A DNA stretch of 52,742 nucleotides from a bacterium (GTDB lineage Bacteria > Verrucomicrobiota > Verrucomicrobiia > Limisphaerales > UBA11358): the NCBI GenBank assembly GCA_021817945.1, contig JAKAFL010000025.1, forward strand, positions 1 through 52,742, written 5' to 3'. The notes under the pieces were generated by a model, which was given only the letters and a program-made list of their open reading frames with translations, was not told where the DNA came from and did not search any database. The position numbers and the translations under genes were made by a program. Shown here piece after piece: positions 44,291 through 52,347 of this stretch (the stretch's first letter is position 1; the number at the start of each line of letters is the position of its first letter).

Positions 44291-45982
44291 ATGAAAGAAA
44301 CAATCGTCTCTTATCCGTTGGTTCTACTGGCAATCGTGCTTGCGGCGCTGTTGGCGCCCGCCCCGCGGGTTTTGGCTGCGGACAAAATAAAAATCGTGCT
44401 TGTGGGTGACTCCACTGTCACGGACAAATCCGGCTGGGGTCTTGGTTTCAAGCAATTCCTCAATGATGGCGCGGAATGCATCAATTTGGCGCGGGGCGGG
44501 CGCAGTTCGTTGAGTTACATGCGGGAAGGCCGGTGGACCAATGCGCTGGCCATGCGCGGGGATTATTACCTTATTCAATTCGGGCATAATAATGAGCCGG
44601 GCAAGCCGGGGCGTTCCACGGACATGGCCACTTTTGTGGCGAACATGAATCAATACGTGGACGACGCCCGCGCAGCGGGAGCCCAGCCCATCCTTGTCAC
44701 GCCCCTTACGCGCCGTCAATGGGATAAGGAGCATCCTGGAAAAATAAAATCCAGCCTGGCGCCTTACGCAGATGAGGTTCGGAAAATTGCGGAGGAGAAG
44801 CATGTGCCGCTGGTGGACTTGCAGGCGCGCAGCATCGAGTTATGCGAGTCCCTGGGGCCTGAAAAATGCCTGGAATTCAGCCCGATGAAAAATGACGCGG
44901 GGCGGCAGGTTTACGATGCAACACACCTCAATACCATGGGCAGTGTGATGTTTGCCCGATTGGTGGTGGAAGAGTTGCGCAAAGCCGTGCCAGACCTGGC
45001 GCCTGTATTGCGCGCGTCCGTTTCCGGGATCAATCCAGTATTGCAGACGAGGGTCTTTGATGAAATCGTGACCCCGGACGGCGCAGGAGATGCGGTGACC
45101 ATTCAGGAGGCTCTGAAACGTGTGCCGGATCATCGCGGGTCTCCGTGGAGAATCCTCGTTGAACCCGGGCTTTACCATGGGCAATTCATGGTGCCTGCGG
45201 CGTTGGACCATGTCTGGCTGGTGGGGGTGGATGCGGCGAGCACCATTCTGAATTACCACCTCAACGTGAACGAGGCGCCACCAGGAGAAACGTATCAGTT
45301 CAATCCCGGATTGGTGGTGGCCGGCAATGATTTTTTGGCGGAGAACCTGACGATTGAGAATGATTCCGGGGATCATGGGCAGGCGCTGGCACTGCGGGTG
45401 GATGGAGACCGCGAGGTTTTCAGGAATTGTCGCATCACCGGCTGGCAGGATACCCTGATGATGAACAATGGTCGTGATTACTTGACCAACTGCTATGTGG
45501 CCGGGAGAGTGGATTTTATTTACGGATCTGCCACCGCGCTGCTCGATCAATGTGAGATACACAGCCGCAATGGCGGGCATGTGACGGCTGCCAGCACACC
45601 GGAGAACCAACCCTATGGATTTGTATTTATAAAATGCAAACTGACCGGCGATGACAAGCCGTGGGTGGATTCCAAAGGGCACACAGCCAACCAGAGGAAA
45701 ACGCCGATAGCCGACCTGGGCCGGCCATGGCGTCCCCATGCAAGCGTGGCCTACCTGGATTGCTGGATGGGCAGCCACATCGCTCCGGCGGGCTGGAACA
45801 ACTGGGGAAAGGTCCAAAACGAATCCACCGCCCGCTATGCGGAGTATGACAGCACAGGTCCCGGGGCCAATCCACAGGCAAGGGTGGTGTGGGCGCATGA
45901 ACTCACCGCAGAACAGGCAAAAAGTTACACGGTCGAAAACATTCTGGGAGGCCAGGACCATTGGAACCCCGCCGAGGAATGA
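44291..45982 (+). CDS. CE12 (SGNH) acetylesterase - CE8 pectin methylesterase fusion, secreted
   Basis: 563 residues from MKETIVSYPLVLLAIVLAALL (44291), a signal peptide; the frame also opens at 44228 in an ATGA overlap with the GH28 stop. Residues 30-240 are an SGNH esterase of the rhamnogalacturonan acetylesterase type: V-G-D-S-T-V (Ser), G-G-R-S-S (Gly), F-G-H-N-N (Asn) and D-A-T-H-L-N (Asp-x-x-His). Residues 255-560 are a CE8 pectinesterase: G-Q-A-L-A-L-R-V, G-W-Q-D-T-L, G-R-V-D-F-I-Y-G-S and L-G-R-P-W-R-P, all catalytic elements present. Acetyl and methyl esters would be removed from pectin by one secreted chain before cleavage by the neighbouring GH28/PL1 enzymes. Confidence 0.92.
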   Translation: MKETIVSYPLVLLAIVLAALLAPAPRVLAADKIKIVLVGDSTVTDKSGWGLGFKQFLNDGAECINLARGGRSSLSYMREGRWTNALAMRGDYYLIQFGHNNEPGKPGRSTDMATFVANMNQYVDDARAAGAQPILVTPLTRRQWDKEHPGKIKSSLAPYADEVRKIAEEKHVPLVDLQARSIELCESLGPEKCLEFSPMKNDAGRQVYDATHLNTMGSVMFARLVVEELRKAVPDLAPVLRASVSGINPVLQTRVFDEIVTPDGAGDAVTIQEALKRVPDHRGSPWRILVEPGLYHGQFMVPAALDHVWLVGVDAASTILNYHLNVNEAPPGETYQFNPGLVVAGNDFLAENLTIENDSGDHGQALALRVDGDREVFRNCRITGWQDTLMMNNGRDYLTNCYVAGRVDFIYGSATALLDQCEIHSRNGGHVTAASTPENQPYGFVFIKCKLTGDDKPWVDSKGHTANQRKTPIADLGRPWRPHASVAYLDCWMGSHIAPAGWNNWGKVQNESTARYAEYDSTGPGANPQARVVWAHELTAEQAKSYTVENILGGQDHWNPAEE

Positions 45983-45984
45983 GG

Positions 45985-47187
45985 ATGAACCCCACCCCGC
46001 TTCATAATCATTTGTGGCCGGGCCGAGGTTCGAATATGCGTCGCCTGGCGCCTCTGTTCGTGCTGGGCTTGTTTGGTTGGGCCATTCCAGCTATGGCTGT
46101 GCCATCGCCTCACATCATTCGAATCGTGCTGGTGGGGGATTCCACCGTGGCGGACAGTTCCGGCTGGGGGCTGGGATTCAAGTGCCGCGTGGACCCGCAA
46201 AAGGCGCAATGCATCAACCTGGCGGCGGGCGGACGCAGTTCCCTGAGTTACCTGCGCGAGAAGCGATGGGACGATGCCCTGGGTTTGAAGGCGGATTATT
46301 ATTTGATTCAATTCGGCCATAATGACCAGCCGGGCAAACCCGGGGTTTCCACCGAGCCAGGGGTGGGTTATCGCGAGTGCCTGATCCGGTATGTGGAGGA
46401 GGCTAAAGCCGCCGGTTCCCAGCCCGTGCTGATCACCCCTCTGACCAGGCGGGAGTTTGGAAAGGATGGAAAGATTCACTCGAGCCTGGCGCCCTATGCC
46501 ACCGTGATGCGGCAGGTCGCAATGGCGGAACATGTGCCGGTGGTGGACCTCCAGTCGGCCAGCATTGCCCTGTGTGACAAGCTGGGAAAGGAGGGATGTG
46601 TGCCGTACTCGGCAGTGACGAGCGCGGGAAAACCTGATGGAACTCATTTGAACACGCCGGGAGGCATATTGTTTGGCGGGTTGGTGGTGGAGGGTTTGCA
46701 GCAGGCGGCACCTGCTTTGGCAGATTGCTTTTTGGCACAGCCCGTGGCCGTTTCCAACCTGCCCCCGCCCGCCATTTATGAAGTGGCGGATTTTGGAGCG
46801 CGTGGAGACGGTGTGGCGGATGACACGCACGCCATTCAATCGGCCTTGGATGGCTGCTGGCATGGAGGCGGCGGGGTTGTGCGCGTCACGAAGGGACGCT
46901 ACAGGATTGGTCCCTTGCATTTGCACAGCCAGTGCGCACTCCAATTGGATCAAGGCGCGTTGCTGCTGGCTTCGGACCGGCATGCGGATTACGCCGGGGT
47001 TCACGCCCTGATTTCAGGTGACAACCGGACCCAAACATTCCCGCCCCATGGTCCAGTGGTCCACGTTCAATTATCTTGCAGCCAATGGGGACGGCCGGTT
47101 ATTGGTCCTGCCGGGGTCAGCCGGTGCCTCAGAGCAATTTTACCGGGCGGTTTCCATTCAATAAATCCAGCCACTTGGTCAATTTAA
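45985..47187 (+). CDS. CE12 acetylesterase joined to a truncated GH28 (chimeric gene), secreted
   Basis: 400 residues from ATG 45985, with GAGGA six bases upstream; ATG 46036 (MRRLAPLFVLGLFGWAIPAMA) gives a shorter signal peptide and is possible. Residues to about 250 form a complete SGNH/CE12 esterase (V-G-D-S-T-V, G-G-R-S-S, F-G-H-N-D, D-G-T-H-L-N). A GH28 domain then starts (Y-E-V-A-D-F-G-A-R-G-D-G-V, L-D-Q-G-A-L-L-L-A-S) but breaks near 47030 after about 80 residues, before any catalytic motif. The last 50 codons are an unrelated frame. In another frame 47057-47163 encodes W-S-T-F-N-Y-L ... E-Q-F-Y-R-A-V, a typical C-terminal tail of secreted proteins here. A deletion has therefore fused two genes. 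The esterase half should work; the GH28 part should not. Confidence 0.8.
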   Translation: MNPTPLHNHLWPGRGSNMRRLAPLFVLGLFGWAIPAMAVPSPHIIRIVLVGDSTVADSSGWGLGFKCRVDPQKAQCINLAAGGRSSLSYLREKRWDDALGLKADYYLIQFGHNDQPGKPGVSTEPGVGYRECLIRYVEEAKAAGSQPVLITPLTRREFGKDGKIHSSLAPYATVMRQVAMAEHVPVVDLQSASIALCDKLGKEGCVPYSAVTSAGKPDGTHLNTPGGILFGGLVVEGLQQAAPALADCFLAQPVAVSNLPPPAIYEVADFGARGDGVADDTHAIQSALDGCWHGGGGVVRVTKGRYRIGPLHLHSQCALQLDQGALLLASDRHADYAGVHALISGDNRTQTFPPHGPVVHVQLSCSQWGRPVIGPAGVSRCLRAILPGGFHSINPATWSI

Positions 47188-47189
47188 AA

Positions 47190-47765
47190 ATGAAAAACAG
47201 ATCAAAGTCGTTCAAGGGTGGTCATCCCATGACCCGGCGCGCTGCCCTGCCCGGCAATGATGCGAGTGCGATGGATGGGCATCCCGGGATCCATCGGAGT
47301 CTGGATTACATTTTCAGGTATTTTCGCGATCCCATCACCCCCTCGGACCTGGCCAGGCTGTGTGGAATGTCCCGGCGGGGTTTCTACATGGCTTTCCAGA
47401 AAAAAGTGGGCGCCAGTCCCGGCGCCATTCTCCGGGGGTGCCGCATTGAATATGCCAAGCAATTATTGATCGAGGATGACCTTCTTTTAACCCAGATTGC
47501 CGGGCAATGTGGGTTTCGCAGCGTGAACAGCTTTTGTGTGGCTTTCCAGCGCGCCGTCAAGATGTCGCCCAAACGGTACCAGCGCCGATGCTGGCTGGCT
47601 GTCTGCCGGGAGTTGAAAAAAGACCCCGGGCACGCTAGCCAGTCTGCGTCGGCCATCACATTTCCTGCCAGTCTGGGCGGCAAGTCATTCCCAGTCATCC
47701 CCTCTCTGTCACCCAGATCAAACAGGAGAAAACAAAAAGATGTTATAGCCCGCCAACCTCGCTGA
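47190..47765 (+). CDS. Stand-alone AraC-type DNA-binding domain (truncated XylR-like regulator)
   Basis: 191 residues from MKNRSKSFKGGHPM (47190), two bases after the previous stop. Residues 35-135 are a full AraC HTH pair: I-T-P-S-D-L-A-R-L-C-G-M-S-R-R-G-F-Y-M-A-F and I-A-G-Q-C-G-F-R-S-V-N-S-F-C-V-A-F, ending M-S-P-K-R-Y-Q-R-R. H-P-G-I-x-R-S-L before it matches the linker of the XylR-like protein at 28612-29799, so this is the DNA-binding end of such a regulator without its sugar sensor. The C-terminal 50 residues are basic and low in structure. The gene is 4 bp before the next GH28 gene, so they are co-transcribed. It could bind constitutively or interfere with the full-length regulator, or be a decaying fragment. 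Confidence 0.8.
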   Translation: MKNRSKSFKGGHPMTRRAALPGNDASAMDGHPGIHRSLDYIFRYFRDPITPSDLARLCGMSRRGFYMAFQKKVGASPGAILRGCRIEYAKQLLIEDDLLLTQIAGQCGFRSVNSFCVAFQRAVKMSPKRYQRRCWLAVCRELKKDPGHASQSASAITFPASLGGKSFPVIPSLSPRSNRRKQKDVIARQPR

Positions 47766-47769
47766 TTTT

Positions 47770-49266
47770 ATGAAGAAAATGAAATGGATTCCATCTCTCA
47801 CGCCGGTCCTGGCTTGGATTCTTGCCATCGCGGCGACTCTCCATGCCGCCGCCGCAGCGCCGGATTTGCCGCAGATTCCCCCGCACACATTCAGCCTCCC
47901 GGATTATGGCGGTGTCCCGGATGGAGTGACCTTAAACACGGAGGCCTTTTCAAAGGCGATTGCTGCCGTTTCACAGGCCGGCGGTGGTCGCTTGACGGTG
48001 CCATCCGGGCTGTGGCTCACAGGTCCCATCACATTATGCAGTCACTTGGACCTGCATCTGGACCGGGGCGCAGTGATTCTATTTTCCGGGGATTACCATC
48101 TTTATCCTCTCCGGGTGTTTGATGTGCGGGGTGAAAAGGAAGTGGGATCCGCGCCGCCGGTCTTCGGTATGGGGCTGGAAGACGTGGCCATCACGGGTGA
48201 GGGTATCTTGGATGGGGGAGGGTCCGCCTGGAGACCCGTGAAACGGGGCAAGATGGGTGAAACGGATTGGAACGCCTTGGTGCATTCCGGCGGCGTGCTG
48301 GACGCCCGCAAGGAAACCTGGTGGCCAAGCCGGTCGGCCATGAATGGCGAAAATGTTTTCAACCAATTGGAGTCCGCCGGTGATGTCAACCCGGCTGATT
48401 ACGAGACGATCCACGACTGGCTGCGGCCCCGCATGGTTCGATTGTTGGATTGCCGTCGTGTTTTGTTGCAAGGTGTGACCTTTCAAAACCCGCCCAATTG
48501 GACCTTGAATCCGCAGTTATGCGAGAATGTTTCGATCCTGAACGTGACGGTGCATAACCCGCCCTATGCCCAAAACAGCGATGCCTTGGACTTGGAATCC
48601 TGCAGGCATGCGCTGATCCGCAATTGCACTTTTGAGGCGGGGGATGATGGGATTTGTTTAAAGTCGGGCAAGGATGCGGTGGGGCGCAGGATTGGGGTGC
48701 CCACGGAGGATGTGGATGTGGAGGGATGCACGGTCTATTACGCGCATGGCGGTTTCGTGGTGGGTAGCGAAATGTCCGGCGGGGTGCGAAATATTCGCGT
48801 GCATAATTGCACCTTCATGGGCACCGAGGTGGGATTGCGTTTTAAAAGCACGCGTGGCAGGGGCGGGGTCGTGGAGAATGTGGACATATCCGACATCCAC
48901 ATGGCCAACATTCTCGGCGGCGCCATTGATTTCAATTTGTTTTATGGAGGAAAACCACCCGGGGACACGGCGGGGCAGGAGGCGGAGGACGCAGCCCCCG
49001 TGGACGAGGGAACACCCCAATTTCGCAACATCCGCATCTCTCATTTGACGTGCAGGGGCGCCATGCGCGCCATTTTGCTTGAGGGTTTGCCGGAAATGCC
49101 GCTGAAGAACATCGTGTTGAACGATGTGATGATCACCTCCAGGGAGGGGGTTTGGGTGCAGGATGCCAGCCATGTGGATTTCGAAAATGTCCGGGTGGAT
49201 AACCAGACCGGCCCCGCCTTGACTGAAAAAGCAGTGCAACACTCCAGAATTCAAGTCTTGAAATGA
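47770..49266 (+). CDS. GH28 hydrolase (exo-polygalacturonase or rhamnogalacturonan type), secreted
   Basis: 498 residues with a signal peptide (W-I-P-S-L-T-P-V-L-A-W-I-L-A-I-A-A-T-L-H-A). Beta-helix with F-S-L-P-D-Y-G-G-V-P-D-G-V at the start and the GH28 site: Q-N-S-D-A-L-D (variant of N-T-D), G-D-D-G-I-C-L-K-S-G-K-D, H-G-G-F-V-V-G-S-E and R-F-K-S-T-R-G-R-G-G. The N-S-D-A-L-D and G-D-D-G-I motifs with the long loop around T-W-W-P-S-R-S-A-M-N-G resemble exo-acting GH28 enzymes that release galacturonic acid from oligogalacturonides; this is a different subgroup from the two other GH28 proteins here. Its stop overlaps the MFS start (ATGA), tying product release to uptake. Confidence 0.92.
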   Translation: MKKMKWIPSLTPVLAWILAIAATLHAAAAAPDLPQIPPHTFSLPDYGGVPDGVTLNTEAFSKAIAAVSQAGGGRLTVPSGLWLTGPITLCSHLDLHLDRGAVILFSGDYHLYPLRVFDVRGEKEVGSAPPVFGMGLEDVAITGEGILDGGGSAWRPVKRGKMGETDWNALVHSGGVLDARKETWWPSRSAMNGENVFNQLESAGDVNPADYETIHDWLRPRMVRLLDCRRVLLQGVTFQNPPNWTLNPQLCENVSILNVTVHNPPYAQNSDALDLESCRHALIRNCTFEAGDDGICLKSGKDAVGRRIGVPTEDVDVEGCTVYYAHGGFVVGSEMSGGVRNIRVHNCTFMGTEVGLRFKSTRGRGGVVENVDISDIHMANILGGAIDFNLFYGGKPPGDTAGQEAEDAAPVDEGTPQFRNIRISHLTCRGAMRAILLEGLPEMPLKNIVLNDVMITSREGVWVQDASHVDFENVRVDNQTGPALTEKAVQHSRIQVLK

Positions 49267-50666
49267 AACCTGCCGGCTCATTTCGTTGGGTGGTCTGCGG
49301 GCTTCTATTTGCCCTGGTCTCCCTGAGCTACATGGACCGGCTGATCATTGGCATGTTGAAAAAACCAATTGGAGCCCAGTTGGGTTGGTCCGAGGCGGAT
49401 TACGGATATATCGCCGCAGGGTTTTCCTTTGCTTATGCCTTTGGTTATCTCTTTGGTGGCCGGGCCATGGATATTCTCAAAATCAAGCGGGGCCTTCCGT
49501 TGTTTGTCTTTGTTTGGTGCCTGGCCGTGGCGGCGCATGGTTTGATCCGCTTTGTGAATCCCACCGAGCAATTCCATACGGCCTTTCCCTGGTTTTCATT
49601 GGTGGAACCCGGTTTCCGCTGGATCACGCTGGCCATGCCCATGACGGTGGCCGGGTTTGTGGCGGCCCGCGTGGTCTTGGGTCTTGCAGAGGGGGCAAAT
49701 TTTCCAGCCGCCATCCGCACGGTGGCGGAATGGTTCCCGGTCCAGGAAAGAGCCTATGCCACCGGATGGTTCAATGCGGGGACAAACGTCGGGGCGGTGC
49801 TGTGTCCCATCGGTGTTCCCTGGGTTTATTCCAGGCTGGGATGGTCCGTGACATTCTATCTGACCGGCTTGGCTGGTCTGGCCTGGCTGGTGGCGTGGTG
49901 GTGGCTCTATGATGAGCCGGAAAAAAGTTTCAGGCTCAGCCCATCGGAATTGCTCTACATCCAAGGGCAGCCAGCCACGCCGGCAAATCCAGCCCGTGGA
50001 ATGTCCTGGCTGGCTTTGATCCGCCAGCGGCCCGTGGTGGCCTTCTTAATTGCCAGCATCCTGGCCGGGCCGGCATGGGGATTCTACCAGTTTTTTGTCC
50101 CGGATTTCCTGGAAAAACAATTTCATCTGGGTCTTCAGGCCACCGGCTGGTGGACGGGTTGCTTTTTTGGACTCACTGCCGTGGGCGGCATCACCGGCGG
50201 TTGGCTGGCCGGGTTTTTATTGGGCAAAGGTTGGAACTTGAACACCGCCCGCAAATTCGCCTTACTCGCTTGCGCCCTATCGGTAGTGCCAGTTTTTCTG
50301 GCACCCATGGCCGGAAGTGTCCAGCTCGCAGTCCTCATCGTCGGCCTGGCTGGAGCCGCTCATCAAGGCTGGTCTGCCAACCTCTACAGCGTCCTTTCCG
50401 ATACCTTGTCCAAGCAGGACATTGGATCTGCGGTGGGCATGGGAGGGTTTGTCTGCTTTTTCACCGGCGGATGGGTGAATGCCTTCACCGGTTTGATTCT
50501 CGAAAAAACAGGGAGTTATGAGTGGGTTTTTGCCTACTTTTCCCTCACTTACGTTTTTTCACTGGCCATGCTGCATTGGCTGGTGCCACGCATTGACCTG
50601 GCACGCCTGTCACCAGGGATTGCTCCTCAACCAATGCCCGGTTCCTGCCAGGCGTCCCAACCTTGA
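49263..50666 (+). CDS. MFS transporter, anion:cation symporter type (hexuronate transporter-like)
   Basis: 467 residues, twelve predicted membrane helices. S-Y-M-D-R-L-I-I-G at 22-30 is the ACS-family N-terminal motif (Y-x-D-R), followed by G-Y-I-A-A-G-F-S-F-A-Y-A-F-G-Y-L-F-G-G-R and R-V-V-L-G-L-A-E-G-A-N-F-P-A-A-I. ACS members take up hexuronates such as galacturonate and glucuronate, or related sugar acids. The ATGA overlap with the exo-type GH28 gene makes galacturonate the best guess. It is the only intact transporter in the window. The galacturonate catabolic genes are not here. Confidence 0.88.
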   Translation: MKPAGSFRWVVCGLLFALVSLSYMDRLIIGMLKKPIGAQLGWSEADYGYIAAGFSFAYAFGYLFGGRAMDILKIKRGLPLFVFVWCLAVAAHGLIRFVNPTEQFHTAFPWFSLVEPGFRWITLAMPMTVAGFVAARVVLGLAEGANFPAAIRTVAEWFPVQERAYATGWFNAGTNVGAVLCPIGVPWVYSRLGWSVTFYLTGLAGLAWLVAWWWLYDEPEKSFRLSPSELLYIQGQPATPANPARGMSWLALIRQRPVVAFLIASILAGPAWGFYQFFVPDFLEKQFHLGLQATGWWTGCFFGLTAVGGITGGWLAGFLLGKGWNLNTARKFALLACALSVVPVFLAPMAGSVQLAVLIVGLAGAAHQGWSANLYSVLSDTLSKQDIGSAVGMGGFVCFFTGGWVNAFTGLILEKTGSYEWVFAYFSLTYVFSLAMLHWLVPRIDLARLSPGIAPQPMPGSCQASQP

Positions 50667-50688
50667 AACCATCACAACTACTTTAAAT

Positions 50689-52245
50689 ATGAATGCCCTA
50701 TCATCGTCTGCCACCACAGTTTCCGTGGGGACAAGGCTGGCTCGCTCCGGGTCCTCAAACTCGTTCCCCTGGGTCAGTGACCAGGGCGACGGCTCCTATC
50801 GCAACCCCGTCCTTTACGCCGATTACTCGGACCCGGATGTCATTCGGATGGGCGAGGATTTTTATATGACGGCCTCCAGCTTTAATTGCGTCCCAGGGTT
50901 GCCGGTTCTGCATTCGAGGGACCTCGTCAACTGGCAGCTCATTGGCCATGCCCTCGCCCGGTTGCCTCATCCACGCTACGCGCAAATGCAGCCGGGCTGC
51001 GGAGTTTGGGCGCCAGCTTTGAGGCATCATGCTGGAAAATTCTGGATCTTTTTTCCCATGCCGGATGAGGGTGTTTACCACGTCACAGCATCGCATCCCG
51101 CCGGCCCCTGGTCAGAACCCCATCTGGTCCAAGCCGGTTTGGGTCTGATTGATCCCTGTCCATTCTGGGATGATGATGGACGGGCCTACCTGGTCCATGC
51201 CTATGCCGGCTCCAGGGCCGGCATCAAGCATCGCCTCCGCATGTGCCCCATGGAGCCCGATGGCACCCGGTTATTGGGCGAGGGCCACATCATTTTTCAT
51301 GACCCGGACCGTCATCCCACATTGGAAGGACCCAAAATATACAAGCGCCGGGGCTGGTACTATGTGCTCGCCCCCGCAGGTGGAGTGGAGCAGGGTTGGC
51401 AAGTGGCCCTGAGGTCCCGTTCCATTCAAGGGCCTTATGAAGACCGGATCGTTTTGTCCCAAGGCGACACCGATATCAATGGCCCCCACCAGGGAGCCTT
51501 GGTGGACACTGCCGATGGCAACACGTGGTTTGTGCATTTTCAGGATGCGGGCGTTTATGGCCGGATTGTGCATCTCCAGCCTGTGGAATGGCAGGATGAC
51601 TGGCCCGTCATGGGCAGGGATGGGCACCCTATAATGGGTCATAGAAAACCAGTCCCTGACATCAATGGCCTCATTCTCAGTCCTGCCACCAGCGATTCCT
51701 TTGATGGCCCCAGGCTTGGATTCCAGTGGCAATGGCAGGCCAATCCCCAGCCCTCCTGGCATTCTTTGGACGCCCGTCCCGGCTGGTTGAGGCTTTACCC
51801 ACAGGAGGAAGAAATCATTTCAGCCCGGCAACCGAATTTTCTGCTGCAAAAATTTCCCTCGCCCCATTTCATTTTAAGAACCACCCTGGATGCCTCCGGG
51901 TTGGAATTGGGACAATTTGCAGGTGTGGTGGTGGCCGGCAGGTGCGCCGCCATGCTGGGGCTGGAACGCCAGGGGACGGAATTCAAGCTTGTATGGCGCG
52001 AGGATGGCTCGGTCAAATACCTCCGCTCCATTACAAATCCAATCGTTCATCTCTGGATAAAGGTTCGGGCCGGGGGGGGATGTGAGTTTGGCTGCAGTAA
52101 TGAAGCCGAGGGCGGCCCCGCACTGCAAACCTTCCAGGCCGTCAAAGGCGAGTGGATTGGAGCCAAAATGGGTCTCGTGAGCATCAAACCACGCGGCGGA
52201 AAGCAAGGTGGCTGGGCCGACTTTGCCCGGTTCCAATTAACTTGA
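50689..52245 (+). CDS. GH43 beta-xylosidase / alpha-L-arabinofuranosidase, cytoplasmic
   Basis: 518 residues from MNALSSSATTVSV (50689), 22 bp after the transporter stop; the frame is open 57 codons earlier but inside that gene. Five-bladed propeller with R-N-P-V-L-Y-A-D-Y-S-D-P-D (catalytic base Asp near 45), G-L-I-D-P-C-P-F-W-D-D-D-G-R (pKa-modulating Asp) and H-P-T-L-E-G-P-K-I-Y-K (acid Glu). About 200 C-terminal residues form the beta-sandwich of the GH43 beta-xylosidase-like group. There is no signal peptide, so it would act on small oligosaccharides imported by the MFS protein, releasing arabinose or xylose. Last gene of the plus-strand cluster. Confidence 0.9.
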   Translation: MNALSSSATTVSVGTRLARSGSSNSFPWVSDQGDGSYRNPVLYADYSDPDVIRMGEDFYMTASSFNCVPGLPVLHSRDLVNWQLIGHALARLPHPRYAQMQPGCGVWAPALRHHAGKFWIFFPMPDEGVYHVTASHPAGPWSEPHLVQAGLGLIDPCPFWDDDGRAYLVHAYAGSRAGIKHRLRMCPMEPDGTRLLGEGHIIFHDPDRHPTLEGPKIYKRRGWYYVLAPAGGVEQGWQVALRSRSIQGPYEDRIVLSQGDTDINGPHQGALVDTADGNTWFVHFQDAGVYGRIVHLQPVEWQDDWPVMGRDGHPIMGHRKPVPDINGLILSPATSDSFDGPRLGFQWQWQANPQPSWHSLDARPGWLRLYPQEEEIISARQPNFLLQKFPSPHFILRTTLDASGLELGQFAGVVVAGRCAAMLGLERQGTEFKLVWREDGSVKYLRSITNPIVHLWIKVRAGGGCEFGCSNEAEGGPALQTFQAVKGEWIGAKMGLVSIKPRGGKQGGWADFARFQLT

Positions 52246-52347
52246 ATATTGCTTTAAATATTTAAAAGACCGTTTTAAAAATTGGAGGGATTTAAACAGC
52301 GTTGTTCCGAATTTTAAAAACTATCTCGCAGGCATTGGATTGAAGGG

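Noticed and set aside
44840..47004. Two long minus-strand frames (373 and 359 codons)
   Set aside because: Antisense to CE12-CE8 and CE12-GH28 genes whose motifs are unmistakable on the plus strand.
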